The notes under the pieces are model-generated. The model was given only the letters and a program-made list of their open reading frames with translations. It did not search any database and had not been told where the DNA came from. A program made the translations under genes and the position numbers. 51,801 bases of DNA from a virus, in IMG/VR virus record IMGVR_UViG_3300011118_000008, positions 1 to 51,801 of that record; one strand, given 5' to 3'. Positions 1 through 7,918 of this stretch are shown here, piece by piece. Each line of letters opens with the position of its first letter. The first letter of the stretch is position 1.

Positions 1-12
1 AAATTAAGGATA

Positions 13-288
13 ATGAAAATGGCTGATATAATTGATGATATAAAAAAGAAGCAAAAGCGAATTGAGGAACTTGTGAAAGAGCAAGCAAATCAGGAAGGAC
101 AAGAAAAACAATTGCTTAAGCAACTAAAAGATGAAACTAAAGTAGATACAGTAGAAGAATCTAAAAAAAAATTGGAAGAATTAGGTCAGGAGCTTATAGA
201 GAATGAAAAATTTCTTAAAAATCTGGATAAAGAAATGGATCAAATTATTTCTACAGCTACAGCTGGAAGTGTCTCAGAATCAGAGTAG
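13..288 (+). CDS. Small coiled-coil protein
   Basis: 91-residue, highly charged protein, almost entirely predicted helix (runs of K/E/Q with leucines spaced as in coiled coils), ending in a Ser/Thr-rich tail. The ATG at 13 is preceded by AAGGA; an in-frame ATG lies two codons on. It sits three genes upstream of an SMC/Rad50-like ATPase half, so it could be a helper or detached coiled-coil piece of that machine, but this is inference from position only. No family recognised. Confidence 0.65.
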   Translation: MKMADIIDDIKKKQKRIEELVKEQANQEGQEKQLLKQLKDETKVDTVEESKKKLEELGQELIENEKFLKNLDKEMDQIISTATAGSVSESE

Positions 289-493
289 AATAAAGAAAAG
301 ATCTTTTCAAAGGGTGATAATAGGTTCAGCAGTTCTTAAAAAAGATCATCTTACAGGAAAGAAATTCTGGGTTTCTTGGGATGGACAAGGAAATAGTGAA
401 GTAACTTTTAGTGGAGGGCAACCTCTTGTGTTTCCTCCAGAACAACTTCAAATTGGAACTACTATTCAGCTTTTGTCTCCGGAGGAACAATAA
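269..493 (+). CDS. Hypothetical protein, GTG start, beta-rich
   Basis: The frame is open further upstream, but the likely start is the GTG at 269, preceded by GGAA and overlapping the end of the upstream gene. This gives 74 residues. The protein looks beta-rich (GKKFWVSWDGQGNSEVTFSG), with a basic N-terminus and an acidic end (LLSPEEQ). Its stop lies just inside the Shine-Dalgarno-like GGAGG region before the zinc-finger frame, so the two could be translationally coupled or could once have been one protein. Family unknown. Confidence 0.5.
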   Translation: MSQNQSRIKKRSFQRVIIGSAVLKKDHLTGKKFWVSWDGQGNSEVTFSGGQPLVFPPEQLQIGTTIQLLSPEEQ

Positions 494-653
494 GGATAAA
501 TTTCGTTGTGCTACTTGTGAAATAACATTTTCTTCATGGACAGATATGAAACAACATTTTTTGTCCAAAGAACATAAGGATAAAGCAAAAAAGGGAAATG
601 TTGAATCACTTATGGAGAAGTTTTTAGAACATTTCAAAGAGGTAGGTAAATGA
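411..653 (+). CDS. C2H2 zinc-finger protein (start uncertain)
   Basis: The C-terminal 50 residues carry one clear C2H2 finger: CATCEITF...H..SKEH, followed by a lysine-rich helix. Such fingers in small phage proteins usually bind nucleic acid. The start is unclear: the frame opens with GTG at 411 (no convincing ribosome binding site) and TTG at 453. A strong GGAGG at 481-485 has no ATG/GTG/TTG behind it in this frame. The finger may therefore be reached by frameshift or coupling from the upstream gene. The stop overlaps the ATG of the ATPase gene. Confidence 0.55.
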   Translation: MEGNLLCFLQNNFKLELLFSFCLRRNNKDKFRCATCEITFSSWTDMKQHFLSKEHKDKAKKGNVESLMEKFLEHFKEVGK

Positions 654-1282
654 ATATAGTAAAATATGAAAAATTTTTAAATCAGAAAAAAGCTACTAGA
701 GAACTTCTTGAGAATGAAGTTGATACTTTACAAATTGAAATTAAGGAGCATCAAGATTGCTTTGCAAATTTTGAAGAAGCTCTAGATATAATGAATGTTG
801 TTGGTATTCTGGTTCAGCAAGAATTTGAAGAAGTAGTTAAAGTATTAGTTACTCAAGCTCTTCAGTATGTATTTGGTGATAACCATTCATTTGAGATAGA
901 TAGCAAGATAGAGCGAAATCAACCTGAAGTTCACATGTTTGTTGTTATTGATGGAGAAAGATTTTCTCCAAGGGATGATGAACTTAGTGGAGGGCAAGCT
1001 GATGTAGTTTCTTTTGCTCTTAGAATAATTTTATGGGCTATTCAGTATGAAAGAACAAGAGCTACTTTAGTTTTTGACGAACCTTTCCGATGCTTACATG
1101 GTTTGAAAAATGGTGAATCTGTGAGAGAGATGATTCAGTATCTTTCTAAAATGTTAAATTTACAATTTATTATCATCACCCAAGATGAGGAACTAACAAA
1201 AGTAGCAGATGCATCTTTCTTAGTTGTAAAGGAAAAAGGGATTAGTAGAGTTGAGTTGATGAAAAAAATGGGAGGTATTTAA
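650..1282 (+). CDS. SMC/Rad50-like ATPase, C-terminal half (ABC signature and Walker B, no Walker A)
   Basis: 210 residues. An N-terminal helical stretch of about 70 residues is followed by the C-terminal lobe of an ABC-type ATPase of the SMC/Rad50/RecF group: signature DELSGGQADVVSFALR (about residues 113-128), Walker B TLVFDEPF (about 142-149), then a D-loop-like region and FIIITQDEEL, where the family has its switch histidine (here Q/D). There is no P-loop, so the protein cannot bind ATP alone; the Walker A lobe must come from another polypeptide, probably upstream of the window. The likely role is DNA-end processing or recombination, as with T4 gp46. The ATG overlaps the stop of the zinc-finger gene and the stop overlaps the next ATG, so this is one operon. 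Confidence 0.8.
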   Translation: MNIVKYEKFLNQKKATRELLENEVDTLQIEIKEHQDCFANFEEALDIMNVVGILVQQEFEEVVKVLVTQALQYVFGDNHSFEIDSKIERNQPEVHMFVVIDGERFSPRDDELSGGQADVVSFALRIILWAIQYERTRATLVFDEPFRCLHGLKNGESVREMIQYLSKMLNLQFIIITQDEELTKVADASFLVVKEKGISRVELMKKMGGI

Positions 1283-1848
1283 TGAATGTTGAACTTAAAC
1301 AAGTAATGGATAAAATATCTGTAAATTCTACTATGATAGAGATGGCTCGGAAGATATATAAAATTGGATTTCCTCTTGCCATTATTGCTATACTAAAGGG
1401 AGGAGCTTATACAGCTTATGAAATATTAAAACTTTTGGATGATGTAAGAGAAGATCATTCTAATGAAAGGCCAGATGTAGTAATAGGTCATATAGGTCTT
1501 GAGTCTTATGGGAAGGAAATGAAATCACAAGGTGAAGTGAAGCTGATGACGCCTTTAGACTTATCGAGAAAAGATATTTGTGGAAGAACAGTTGTTATAT
1601 TAGATGATTGTATAGAAACAGGGAATACTATTAATGAAGCAAAGAAAATTATATCAGGATATAATCCTCATCAAATATACACAACTGTTTTAGTAGATAA
1701 AGTTTCTTTAAGAATTGATGCAGGAGTTGATCCACCAGATATTGTTGGGTGGCGATATTATGGTAAGGGTTTTTTGGTGGGTTGTGGTATGGGATCTGGA
1801 GAAAGATATCGAGGACTTCGAAATATATGTGAGGTGGTTGAAAGTTAA
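1282..1848 (+). CDS. hpt: Hypoxanthine-guanine phosphoribosyltransferase-like enzyme
   Basis: 188 residues matching the purine PRTase (HPRT) pattern in order: AILKGGAYTAYEIL (PPi loop), HIGLESYG..MKSQGEVK (flexible loop), the PRPP-binding motif VVILDDCIETGNT (about 107-119), and the C-terminal purine-binding part PDIVGWRYYGKGFLVGCGMG with a following YRGL. The family converts hypoxanthine or guanine plus PRPP to IMP or GMP in purine salvage. It starts on the last base of the ATPase gene. With QueD two genes downstream, its substrate could instead be a modified purine; that is inference. Confidence 0.85.
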   Translation: MNVELKQVMDKISVNSTMIEMARKIYKIGFPLAIIAILKGGAYTAYEILKLLDDVREDHSNERPDVVIGHIGLESYGKEMKSQGEVKLMTPLDLSRKDICGRTVVILDDCIETGNTINEAKKIISGYNPHQIYTTVLVDKVSLRIDAGVDPPDIVGWRYYGKGFLVGCGMGSGERYRGLRNICEVVES

Positions 1849-1868
1849 CAAATTTTAGAGGAGTAAGA

Positions 1869-2060
1869 ATGTTTATTGATTTTGATTTGAATATTAGAGA
1901 ATGTAATGTATGTGGAGTTGTGTGCGAGAGTTGTAAAAAAGAGAAAAGGCAGAAGAACTTAAGAATTATTAAAATTTTAATAGGTGATCATCACCTTACA
2001 CAGGTAATTCTTTGTAAGAAGTGTTTGACAAGCACAAATTCTGTTAGGCTTCGTAAGTAA
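1869..2060 (+). CDS. Small four-cysteine zinc-ribbon protein
   Basis: 63 residues with CNVCGVVCESC near the N-terminus and CKKC near the C-terminus, a treble-clef or zinc-ribbon arrangement. A good ribosome binding site (GAGGAG) precedes the ATG. It lies between the HPRT and QueD genes. The function is not recognisable; a nucleic-acid-binding or regulatory role is typical of such phage proteins. Confidence 0.65.
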   Translation: MFIDFDLNIRECNVCGVVCESCKKEKRQKNLRIIKILIGDHHLTQVILCKKCLTSTNSVRLRK

Positions 2061-2076
2061 TTAGAAAGGATGTAAA

Positions 2077-2439
2077 ATGTATGAAATAAAAAAGACTTTT
2101 GAAATATCAGCAGCTCACAAACTGGATCTCTCTTATCAAAGTAAATGTAATCGACGTCACGGTCATAATTATTTTGTAACTGTTTACTGTCGGTCTGAAG
2201 AACTTGGTACGAATGGTATGGTAACTGATTTTTCTTTGATAAAGAAGTTGGTTGATGATATTCTTGATCATAGAGATATAAATGATATACTTGCTATCAA
2301 TCCTACTACTGCAGAGCATATAGCTCATTGGATATATATGCAAGTACCAAAATGTTATAGAGTAGATGTTCGAGAATCAAGAGATAATATTGCATCATAT
2401 TTTGAGGATACACCTCAGTTTATATCAAGTCCTCTATAA
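2077..2439 (+). CDS. queD: QueD-like 6-carboxytetrahydropterin synthase
   Basis: 120 residues, the normal length for QueD/6-pyruvoyl-tetrahydropterin synthase. Landmarks: FEISAAHKL (first zinc His), CNRRHGHNY (catalytic Cys and the HxH zinc pair), MVTDFSLIK, LDHRDIND (catalytic His region), NPTTAEHIA, and the final RESRDNIASY, where the family usually has a substrate-binding Glu. QueD makes 6-carboxy-5,6,7,8-tetrahydropterin from dihydroneopterin triphosphate on the way to preQ0. With the QueC-like gene at 13.5 kb it gives two steps of 7-deazaguanine synthesis; QueE and FolE are not seen in this window. Confidence 0.9.
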   Translation: MYEIKKTFEISAAHKLDLSYQSKCNRRHGHNYFVTVYCRSEELGTNGMVTDFSLIKKLVDDILDHRDINDILAINPTTAEHIAHWIYMQVPKCYRVDVRESRDNIASYFEDTPQFISSPL

Positions 2440-2458
2440 AAAGCTGGAAGGATAAAAA

Positions 2459-2677
2459 ATGAAATATGATATAGAGATAAAATACACAGCTGAGTTTTTA
2501 CGGGGATTAGAACAAGATGAGCTTGAAGAACTTTTGAACACAGCCAGGATGAAATCTTTTGAATTTCGTGAACAAAAATCAATTCTTAACACAGCTTCTA
2601 AACCTCACTTTTTTGGTAAAATGAAAAAGGATATTGCACGAATTAAAACAATAATGAATGAATTGCATATAGGATAA
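2459..2677 (+). CDS. Ribosomal protein uL29-like protein
   Basis: 72 residues, the length of bacterial uL29, with its pattern throughout: AEFLRGLEQDELEELL (family: KELR..s.eEL..eL), FEFREQKSILNTASKP (family: fnLRfQ.a.gqL.n), and the diagnostic end KKDIARIKTIMNE (family: rrdIARvkTll.E). uL29 sits at the polypeptide exit tunnel and contacts trigger factor and SRP. Similarity to uL29 is my reading of the motifs; incorporation into host ribosomes is inference. An AAGGA site precedes the ATG. Confidence 0.72.
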   Translation: MKYDIEIKYTAEFLRGLEQDELEELLNTARMKSFEFREQKSILNTASKPHFFGKMKKDIARIKTIMNELHIG

Positions 2678-2681
2678 GAAA

Positions 2682-2927
2682 ATGGATAATGTAGTTCAAG
2701 TGTTAGATGTAGCAGCAGCAATTTTAATTATTATATCTTTGAATATGGTTACCCGAAATTATAAGTGGTGGCTTTTGTATTCAGCTGCTGATGTTATTTT
2801 TTCAATGGTGACTATTAGTAAAAGATTACCTGGACTTACTGTTATGGGTTTAGTATTATGCGTTACGGGAATTATAAATTATCGAAGAGAGAAAAGGAAA
2901 AAAGAGAATGAAAACCCCATTTCATAG
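2682..2927 (+). CDS. Small membrane protein, two or three transmembrane segments
   Basis: 81 residues: hydrophobic segments at about 8-24 (AAAILIIISLNMV), 30-46 and 50-68 (TVMGLVLCVTGII), followed by a lysine/arginine-rich cytosolic tail, so the C-terminus is probably inside. The layout (a tryptophan-rich loop, then VMG and GIINYRR) recalls small PnuC-like or sugar-flippase-like phage membrane proteins, but I do not assign a family. It overlaps the start of the GroES-like gene by 20 bases. Confidence 0.6.
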   Translation: MDNVVQVLDVAAAILIIISLNMVTRNYKWWLLYSAADVIFSMVTISKRLPGLTVMGLVLCVTGIINYRREKRKKENENPIS

Positions 2928-3270
2928 AGAGAAAGATAAGAAATTAGTATTTCCATATAGGCCACTCAGGGATTTAGTTTTTATCTGGCCTGTTCCTCCT
3001 CCGGAGAAGTTGGGACAGAAGCAATTGATAAGCATCCCTGAGGAGTATAGGAAGAAGTATCACAATGGTGTAGGAATTATTTTAGCAATAGGTTCAGGAT
3101 ATATGGATGATAAAGGAAAATTTCATCCAACCCCATTTGATTTGAAATCTGAAGTTAAGATAATGTTTGATATTAGTGTTCCTTGGGGGCAATACTTCAA
3201 AGGGCAAGATGGGAAGAAGTATTATGTATGCATTTGTGGTGTTGCTGATATATTTGGATTAGCTGATTGA
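2908..3270 (+). CDS. GroES-like co-chaperonin (divergent)
   Basis: 120 residues with a Cpn10-like framework: PLRDLVFIWPVPPPEK at the N-terminus, a hydrophobic mobile-loop-like segment KQLISIPEEYRKK where GroES has its GroEL-binding GGIVLP loop, then GVGIILAIGSGYMDDKG (family: G.VvavG.G), VKIMFDISVPW (family: GD.Vlf....G) and KKYYVCICGVADIFGL at the end (family: e.yli..e.DIla). Phage co-chaperonins such as T4 gp31 replace GroES so that the capsid protein can fold in GroEL. A second, canonical GroES gene lies at 8.7 kb, so this one may serve a different client. Confidence 0.7.
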   Translation: MKTPFHREKDKKLVFPYRPLRDLVFIWPVPPPEKLGQKQLISIPEEYRKKYHNGVGIILAIGSGYMDDKGKFHPTPFDLKSEVKIMFDISVPWGQYFKGQDGKKYYVCICGVADIFGLAD

Positions 3271-3350
3271 TTTTTATTGTAGTAGAGGATGTTAGATAGG
3301 TTGTAGTAGGATAGATTGGTAGTATATGAGGCAGTAAAGGAGGAAAATAA

Positions 3351-3575
3351 ATGCCTAAAGAAACAATAATAAAATGCGATAGATGTAAGAAGAAAAAAGC
3401 TGGAGAGCGGGATTGTCATTGGGCTACTGTTCATTATCATGATACTTTTGGAGGTAATGATGGTGCAGGTTCAATTATTGAATTAACTGATATAACGTTT
3501 TATTTATGTCCTTCTTGTAAAAGAGTTGTTTTCAATATTGCTAACGGTTTATTTGGAAAAGATCTTAAGTGTTGA
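3351..3575 (+). CDS. Small zinc-binding protein
   Basis: 74 residues, N-terminal CDRCKKKKAGERDCHW and C-terminal CPSC, giving two CxxC pairs plus histidines. A strong AAAGGAGG site sits before the ATG. It lies between the GroES-like gene and the putative small terminase. No family recognised; many short phage proteins of this shape are uncharacterised zinc ribbons. Confidence 0.65.
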   Translation: MPKETIIKCDRCKKKKAGERDCHWATVHYHDTFGGNDGAGSIIELTDITFYLCPSCKRVVFNIANGLFGKDLKC

Positions 3576-3610
3576 GGTAGTAGAGAAGAAATGTAAGAAA
3601 TGGGAAATAT

Positions 3611-4351
3611 ATGAGTAGTTCACTTCAAAAATTAGAATGGGAAAATACAACTAGGCTGCTGTTTTTTAAGCATAGAGGTGATCTATCGAAAGTTTTGAAA
3701 GACCTCAGAGCTAAGTACGGAAGTGAGGTGGATAATGTTGATGAGAGAATTACTATAGATTTTGTTGAAAAGGTTATTAAAAAGTTTAAGAGGCAACAAA
3801 AAGCAAATGATCCTTTTGTCGCGTCTCATATTATGGAGTATGTATTTATGGGAGCAAAACAAAGGGAAGTACTTTTAGATATTGATGATCAAGAGCTTGA
3901 AGAGCATAAATTTTATTATCGGTCGGCTTGTTGTGATGCTGTAGCAAGAGGACGGATTAATGATAAAGAAGAAGTAGTATTTGTTTGTTTGAAATGTGAA
4001 AAGATATGTAATGTATATCGAGTTCCAAATCTTGATATATTTGAGATGAAGAGAAAACTTAGAACAGAGCGAAGGAAAGATGAAGAACAGTTAGTTAAGG
4101 CTGCAGATAGTCTTGGATTCGGAGGAGAAAAACCTCCTGCAGTTAAGCAATACATTAATCAAATTGCTTTAGGTAATAGTAAGAAAATTTCAGCACGAGA
4201 AATAAAGCAATTGCCTCCTGGTGATCAGCAGTTGATAGAAAATATGGATACTATGAATGCTCGAGATAGAGAGACAATAAGAAAACAATTAGAAATGATT
4301 AAAAGGGATGAACAAGGTGATGGCTGGCCAAAAGAGAATAGATCGAGTTAA
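3611..4351 (+). CDS. Putative terminase small subunit with zinc ribbon
   Basis: 246 residues directly upstream of, and overlapping, the large terminase gene, the usual place for the small subunit. The N-terminal 70 residues look helical, with a possible helix-turn-helix (LFFKHRGDLSKVLKDLRAKY, then IDFVEKVIKKF). A central ribbon CCDAVARGR...CLKCEKIC could bind zinc. The C-terminal half is charged and helical (RKLRTERRKDEEQLVKAAD). Small terminases recognise packaging sites and stimulate TerL; the assignment rests on position and architecture rather than a recognised family. The ribosome binding site is weak (GGGAAA). Confidence 0.5.
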   Translation: MSSSLQKLEWENTTRLLFFKHRGDLSKVLKDLRAKYGSEVDNVDERITIDFVEKVIKKFKRQQKANDPFVASHIMEYVFMGAKQREVLLDIDDQELEEHKFYYRSACCDAVARGRINDKEEVVFVCLKCEKICNVYRVPNLDIFEMKRKLRTERRKDEEQLVKAADSLGFGGEKPPAVKQYINQIALGNSKKISAREIKQLPPGDQQLIENMDTMNARDRETIRKQLEMIKRDEQGDGWPKENRSS

Positions 4352-6332
4352 TACTGTTTCAGAAGCGTTTATGAGAAAGGATTATAAGGAGATACCTGTT
4401 TCTATAGGCACATTTTTATCTGATCCTGAGTATTTGGGAAAAATTACTGATAATGGAAAAACTATTTTTCCTTTCTGGAGGCCAATTTTAACTGATATAT
4501 CTTTAGATGATTCTAGATATTTACTAGTACTTACAGGGGCCATAGGGACGGGAAAGACAACTACAGCTATTAAAGCAATTTGTTATGGGATGTATCGTAT
4601 TTTGTGCCTCAAAAATCCTTGGTCATTTTATGAAAAAGATGCTGGCGGTAAAATGGCAATAGTCTTTTTCAATTTGACTAAAAGTTTAAGTGCAAGTAAG
4701 GGATATAATCTTCTCCAAGCATATTTAGTATCTTCTCCTTGGTTTAGAAAACGTGGATTTTTAGTTGGATCGGAAAGAAATCCAAGAATTGATTTCCCTA
4801 TTTTTGAGTATAAATCTGCTTCTCCTTATGCTAAGGGATTTGGATTTACTGGAGAAGATGTGATTTTTGCAATAATGGATGAAGTTGATTCTGAAATAGA
4901 ATCTGAAAGGCAAAAAATTAGAGTTCTTCAGGCTTATGAGGCTGCAGTGACAAGATTTGAGACACGGTTTGTTAGAATTGGTATGCATTCAGGAAGCCGT
5001 GAATCATTAGGTAGATTTTTCCTTTGTGCTTCCAAACAAGAGAAGTTGTCGTTTCTTAACACTTTTATTGTTAAGATGAAGAATTCACCAATAATTAGAA
5101 TTATTGATGCTGCATTTTGGGAAGTAAGAACTGATTTAAATTTTTCAGGTCAAACCTTTCCTATCATGTTAGGGGATACATATACTCCTTCTAAAATTCT
5201 TGGTCAGGAAATTAAAGGGGGATTTGAAGTAGATCAAAAGGGTATTGATGAAGCTAATAAAAATGGGTTTAAGATGATAGAAGCTCCCATAGAACTTTTG
5301 GAAAGGTTTCAGAAAGATCTTGTGGGAAATTTGAGAAGGTTAGCTGGGATATCTATTGATCAACTTAGAAAATCGAAATTGTTTCCATCTGAGAAACTAT
5401 TGGTGGATTGCTATGATTCAACTAAAAGAGATCCTGTTAAAATGTTAACTATTGAAGTTGGATTAAATGATGATGTTGATTTTACTAATTACATAGATTT
5501 TAGTGCTTTTCGAATTCCAAAACATCGACCTAGATATATACATGTTGATATAGCTTATTCAGGGAATGGAGATGCTTTAGGTTTGGGTATGTCTTGTATA
5601 AGTGGTTGGACAGATAAGTCTGTTGAAGATATTACGGATGGTGGATCTATGAGAGTGGAAAAGCTTCCTATAATTGAAACAGATTTTGGGATGAGAATAA
5701 AAGCAAGACCTGGTGATAAGATTCCACTAAATAAGATTAGAAAATTTATTGGAGATCTTAAAATAACATATGGATTTAATATAAAGTTGGTTACTTATGA
5801 TTATGATGCTCTTAGTGAAGAGTCAAAACAAATTTTGACTAGGTTTGGAATTCAATGTGGTAGTCTTTCATTGGATAAAAGTCCTCAGATATATAGAAGC
5901 TTTAGAGCTATTGTTAACGAGAAAAGATGGTGCTGTCATAGAAATAATTATCTTCACTTTGAATTAGCTAACCTGGAGGATGATAGTGAAAAAAATAAAA
6001 TAGACCATCCAGATGAAGTGGTAGATATCGAAGTTTTAGGGGATGGAAGTACAAAAGATATTGTATTAAAAGGCTCGAAGGACTTATCAGATGGAGTTGT
6101 TGGATCAGTTGAAAATGCTCTTAGAGATGCTGAAACTTCTATACCTATTGAGTTTGCAAATAAAATAAAACAAATTATTACTAAACCAGAGCAAACTAAT
6201 CCAGTAAATGTTCTATTAGATATAGAAAGAAAATCAAGTAATGTTTCTAATAAAGAAAAGAATGATCAGCCAAGTGATCCTTCGAACATATCATTTAAGG
6301 ATATTTTTAATAAGTCACAAAAGAGATTGTAA
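4308..6332 (+). CDS. terL: Terminase large subunit (ATPase-nuclease)
   Basis: 674 residues. ATPase domain: Walker A GAIGTGKTT (about 77-85), Walker B VIFAIMDEVD (about 185-194, with DE at 191-192), followed by a coupling segment RIGMHSGSRES. C-terminal RNase H-like nuclease: first acidic motif IHVDIAYSGNGDALGL, second VTYDYDALSEES, third KDLSDGVVGSVENAL, where the last Asp binds metal. It cuts concatemeric DNA and pumps it through the portal. The ATG at 4308 overlaps the upstream gene by 44 bases; an in-frame ATG at 4320 is an alternative and neither has ideal spacing to a ribosome binding site. Full length, no intein. Confidence 0.95.
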   Translation: MNKVMAGQKRIDRVNTVSEAFMRKDYKEIPVSIGTFLSDPEYLGKITDNGKTIFPFWRPILTDISLDDSRYLLVLTGAIGTGKTTTAIKAICYGMYRILCLKNPWSFYEKDAGGKMAIVFFNLTKSLSASKGYNLLQAYLVSSPWFRKRGFLVGSERNPRIDFPIFEYKSASPYAKGFGFTGEDVIFAIMDEVDSEIESERQKIRVLQAYEAAVTRFETRFVRIGMHSGSRESLGRFFLCASKQEKLSFLNTFIVKMKNSPIIRIIDAAFWEVRTDLNFSGQTFPIMLGDTYTPSKILGQEIKGGFEVDQKGIDEANKNGFKMIEAPIELLERFQKDLVGNLRRLAGISIDQLRKSKLFPSEKLLVDCYDSTKRDPVKMLTIEVGLNDDVDFTNYIDFSAFRIPKHRPRYIHVDIAYSGNGDALGLGMSCISGWTDKSVEDITDGGSMRVEKLPIIETDFGMRIKARPGDKIPLNKIRKFIGDLKITYGFNIKLVTYDYDALSEESKQILTRFGIQCGSLSLDKSPQIYRSFRAIVNEKRWCCHRNNYLHFELANLEDDSEKNKIDHPDEVVDIEVLGDGSTKDIVLKGSKDLSDGVVGSVENALRDAETSIPIEFANKIKQIITKPEQTNPVNVLLDIERKSSNVSNKEKNDQPSDPSNISFKDIFNKSQKRL

Positions 6333-6333
6333 A

Positions 6334-6924
6334 ATGAAAAGAAATTATTCTTTACTTAAGAAGTTAGCTCTTGAATTTGTAAGAACTAATAATCCATCTA
6401 TTTTCACTGAAATAGTAAAAAAAGTAGATAGATTATTGTTATATACTATATATAAAGAAAGGAAGAGAAGATATCATTTAAGGAATGCAGCATTGCAGGA
6501 TCTTTATCATTCTACTATAGTGGGTTTGTACCAAGCTTTGTTCAAAGTTAAAGAAGATGAACCAGGAAGCAAAATAATTACTAAGATAATAAGATATGCT
6601 ACTAATGAAATGTTGAAGGATAATAAAGGTTCAAAAGAAAAATCCTTTACTCCTTTTGATGAGGATAGGTTAGTTGATAATACATTAGTTTATAAAGATC
6701 TTGAGATGGAATTTATTAGACAAAGATTTTGGAAGCTCATAGATGAAGGTGTTATTAGTTTTGAAGAGTTTGAAATGATAACTATGCGTTTTACTAATGA
6801 TATGTCATATAAAAGTATTGCTTCTCAATTTGGAATTTCAAAAGATACTGTTTCAAAAAGGATAAAAAATGCATTATGCAGAATGAAATATGAATTTATA
6901 AAAAGAGGCTGGCAGGAATTTTAA
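6334..6924 (+). CDS. Sigma-70 family RNA polymerase sigma factor
   Basis: 196 residues from the ATG two bases after the terL stop. The N-terminal helical part (AALQDLYHSTIVGLYQALFK, then KIIRYATNEM) corresponds to sigma region 2. The C-terminus is a typical region 4 helix-turn-helix: MITMRFTNDMSYKSIASQFG followed by ISKDTVSKRIKNALCRMKYEF. The small size is like ECF or phage late sigma factors. It probably redirects host RNA polymerase to phage late promoters; its position just downstream of terL fits a late-gene switch. No anti-sigma gene is recognised nearby. Confidence 0.8.
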   Translation: MKRNYSLLKKLALEFVRTNNPSIFTEIVKKVDRLLLYTIYKERKRRYHLRNAALQDLYHSTIVGLYQALFKVKEDEPGSKIITKIIRYATNEMLKDNKGSKEKSFTPFDEDRLVDNTLVYKDLEMEFIRQRFWKLIDEGVISFEEFEMITMRFTNDMSYKSIASQFGISKDTVSKRIKNALCRMKYEFIKRGWQEF

Positions 6925-6925
6925 T

Positions 6926-7090
6926 ATGGGACAGAAAAAGAAAATGAGGTCAGCTGAATTTCTTCAGCATCAGGTTGATGAAGAGATAGCAAAGCGTGTA
7001 GCCTATCAAGTGAAAAAGATAAAAGAAAATCTTATGCAAGATTATCTTGCTCGAAAAAAGAAAAGAAAGGAAAACAAGAATGGATATTGA
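6926..7090 (+). CDS. Small basic protein (54 aa)
   Basis: 54-residue frame opening one base after the sigma-factor stop: lysine-rich ends (MGQKKKMRSAEF... and RKKKRKENKNGY) flank a helical middle. It overlaps the next gene by 11 bases. The ribosome binding site is only GGCAGGAA. The composition suggests nucleic-acid or RNA polymerase binding; no family recognised. Confidence 0.5.
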   Translation: MGQKKKMRSAEFLQHQVDEEIAKRVAYQVKKIKENLMQDYLARKKKRKENKNGY

Positions 7091-7433
7091 ACGATCTATA
7101 ACTGCAGAAGATTTTTTGAGATTGAGGTCTTTTGCTGATGGTGGGACTTTAATAGATGGAAAAAGATATGCTGTAATGCCATCTGAAAAGTTTAGTCCTA
7201 GAAATCAATTGGAGAATTTAGGTAAAGTAGATAAAACTGGTGAAGGAATAATGGATAGGGTTTTCTTTTTTGAGGTTTTGGAGGATTCGTTGAATGAGGA
7301 TATCAACTTTCAAGTAGTATCAGCGAAGATAGTTGATCATTACAGATTTGTTTCTAAGCAAGAAGCATGTAAAGAGATATCTCTAATAAGGGCGAAGATA
7401 AGTATAAAAAATAGAGAGGAAAAAAGAAAGTAA
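7080..7433 (+). CDS. Hypothetical protein
   Basis: 117 residues from the ATG at 7080, chosen because AAGGAA lies at the right distance; the frame stays open upstream only to a TTG at 7047. Mixed alpha/beta content with a lysine-rich end. No recognisable motif. Its stop overlaps the ATG of the P-loop kinase gene, so the two are probably co-translated. Confidence 0.65.
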   Translation: MDIERSITAEDFLRLRSFADGGTLIDGKRYAVMPSEKFSPRNQLENLGKVDKTGEGIMDRVFFFEVLEDSLNEDINFQVVSAKIVDHYRFVSKQEACKEISLIRAKISIKNREEKRK

Positions 7434-7918
7434 TGAAAGCTTATATTCTTATCGGGATGGTTGGTTCTGGAAAATCTTCTTGGGCTAAAATGACTGCAGG
7501 CACTGATTTTAATACTATTCGAGTTAGTGGTAATGATATTAGGAGTATGATTAAAGATAGATATACTTTTGATTTTCAGCTTGAACCTTTGGTTAATCAG
7601 ATGAAGATGGGAATGATTAGAGAAGTATTGCTTGCTGGAAAAGATGTAGTCATAGATGATTGCCATCTTACTTTTAATAGTAGATTAGAACTTTGTGAAA
7701 ATCTTGTTGAGATGGCAAGAACTGGAGTTGATATTATTTATGTTTGGATGCACTGTTCTGATGAAAGTGCAAATGCAAGAAGATTAACTGATTTAAAAGG
7801 GAGAACTACATTTGAGTGGCAACAAGTTATAAAGAAACATAGAGGGATGTTTGAACCTCCATCAATGGATGAAAATACATTTGATTTTAGTATAATTGAG
7901 GTGTCTAATTATGAATAA
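7433..7918 (+). CDS. P-loop kinase, polynucleotide kinase-like
   Basis: 161 residues. The P-loop GMVGSGKSSWAK starts at about residue 8, followed by RVSGNDIRSMI (acceptor-binding Asp region as in T4 Pnk kinase domain), VVIDDCHLTF (Walker B-like, DD), and a lid-like RRLTDLKGRTTFEWQ. The fold class is zeta-toxin/Pnk-type 5'-kinases, acting on nucleic-acid 5' ends or nucleosides. No phosphatase domain is attached, so it is a kinase-only version. It overlaps the MazG gene by 8 bases, placing it with nucleotide metabolism. Confidence 0.8.
   Translation: MKAYILIGMVGSGKSSWAKMTAGTDFNTIRVSGNDIRSMIKDRYTFDFQLEPLVNQMKMGMIREVLLAGKDVVIDDCHLTFNSRLELCENLVEMARTGVDIIYVWMHCSDESANARRLTDLKGRTTFEWQQVIKKHRGMFEPPSMDENTFDFSIIEVSNYE

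Noticed and set aside
3611-4351. Reading the zinc-ribbon protein before terL as a transcription factor
   Set aside because: The ribbon is compatible, but overlap with terL and the possible N-terminal helix-turn-helix favour a terminase small subunit; left as putative.
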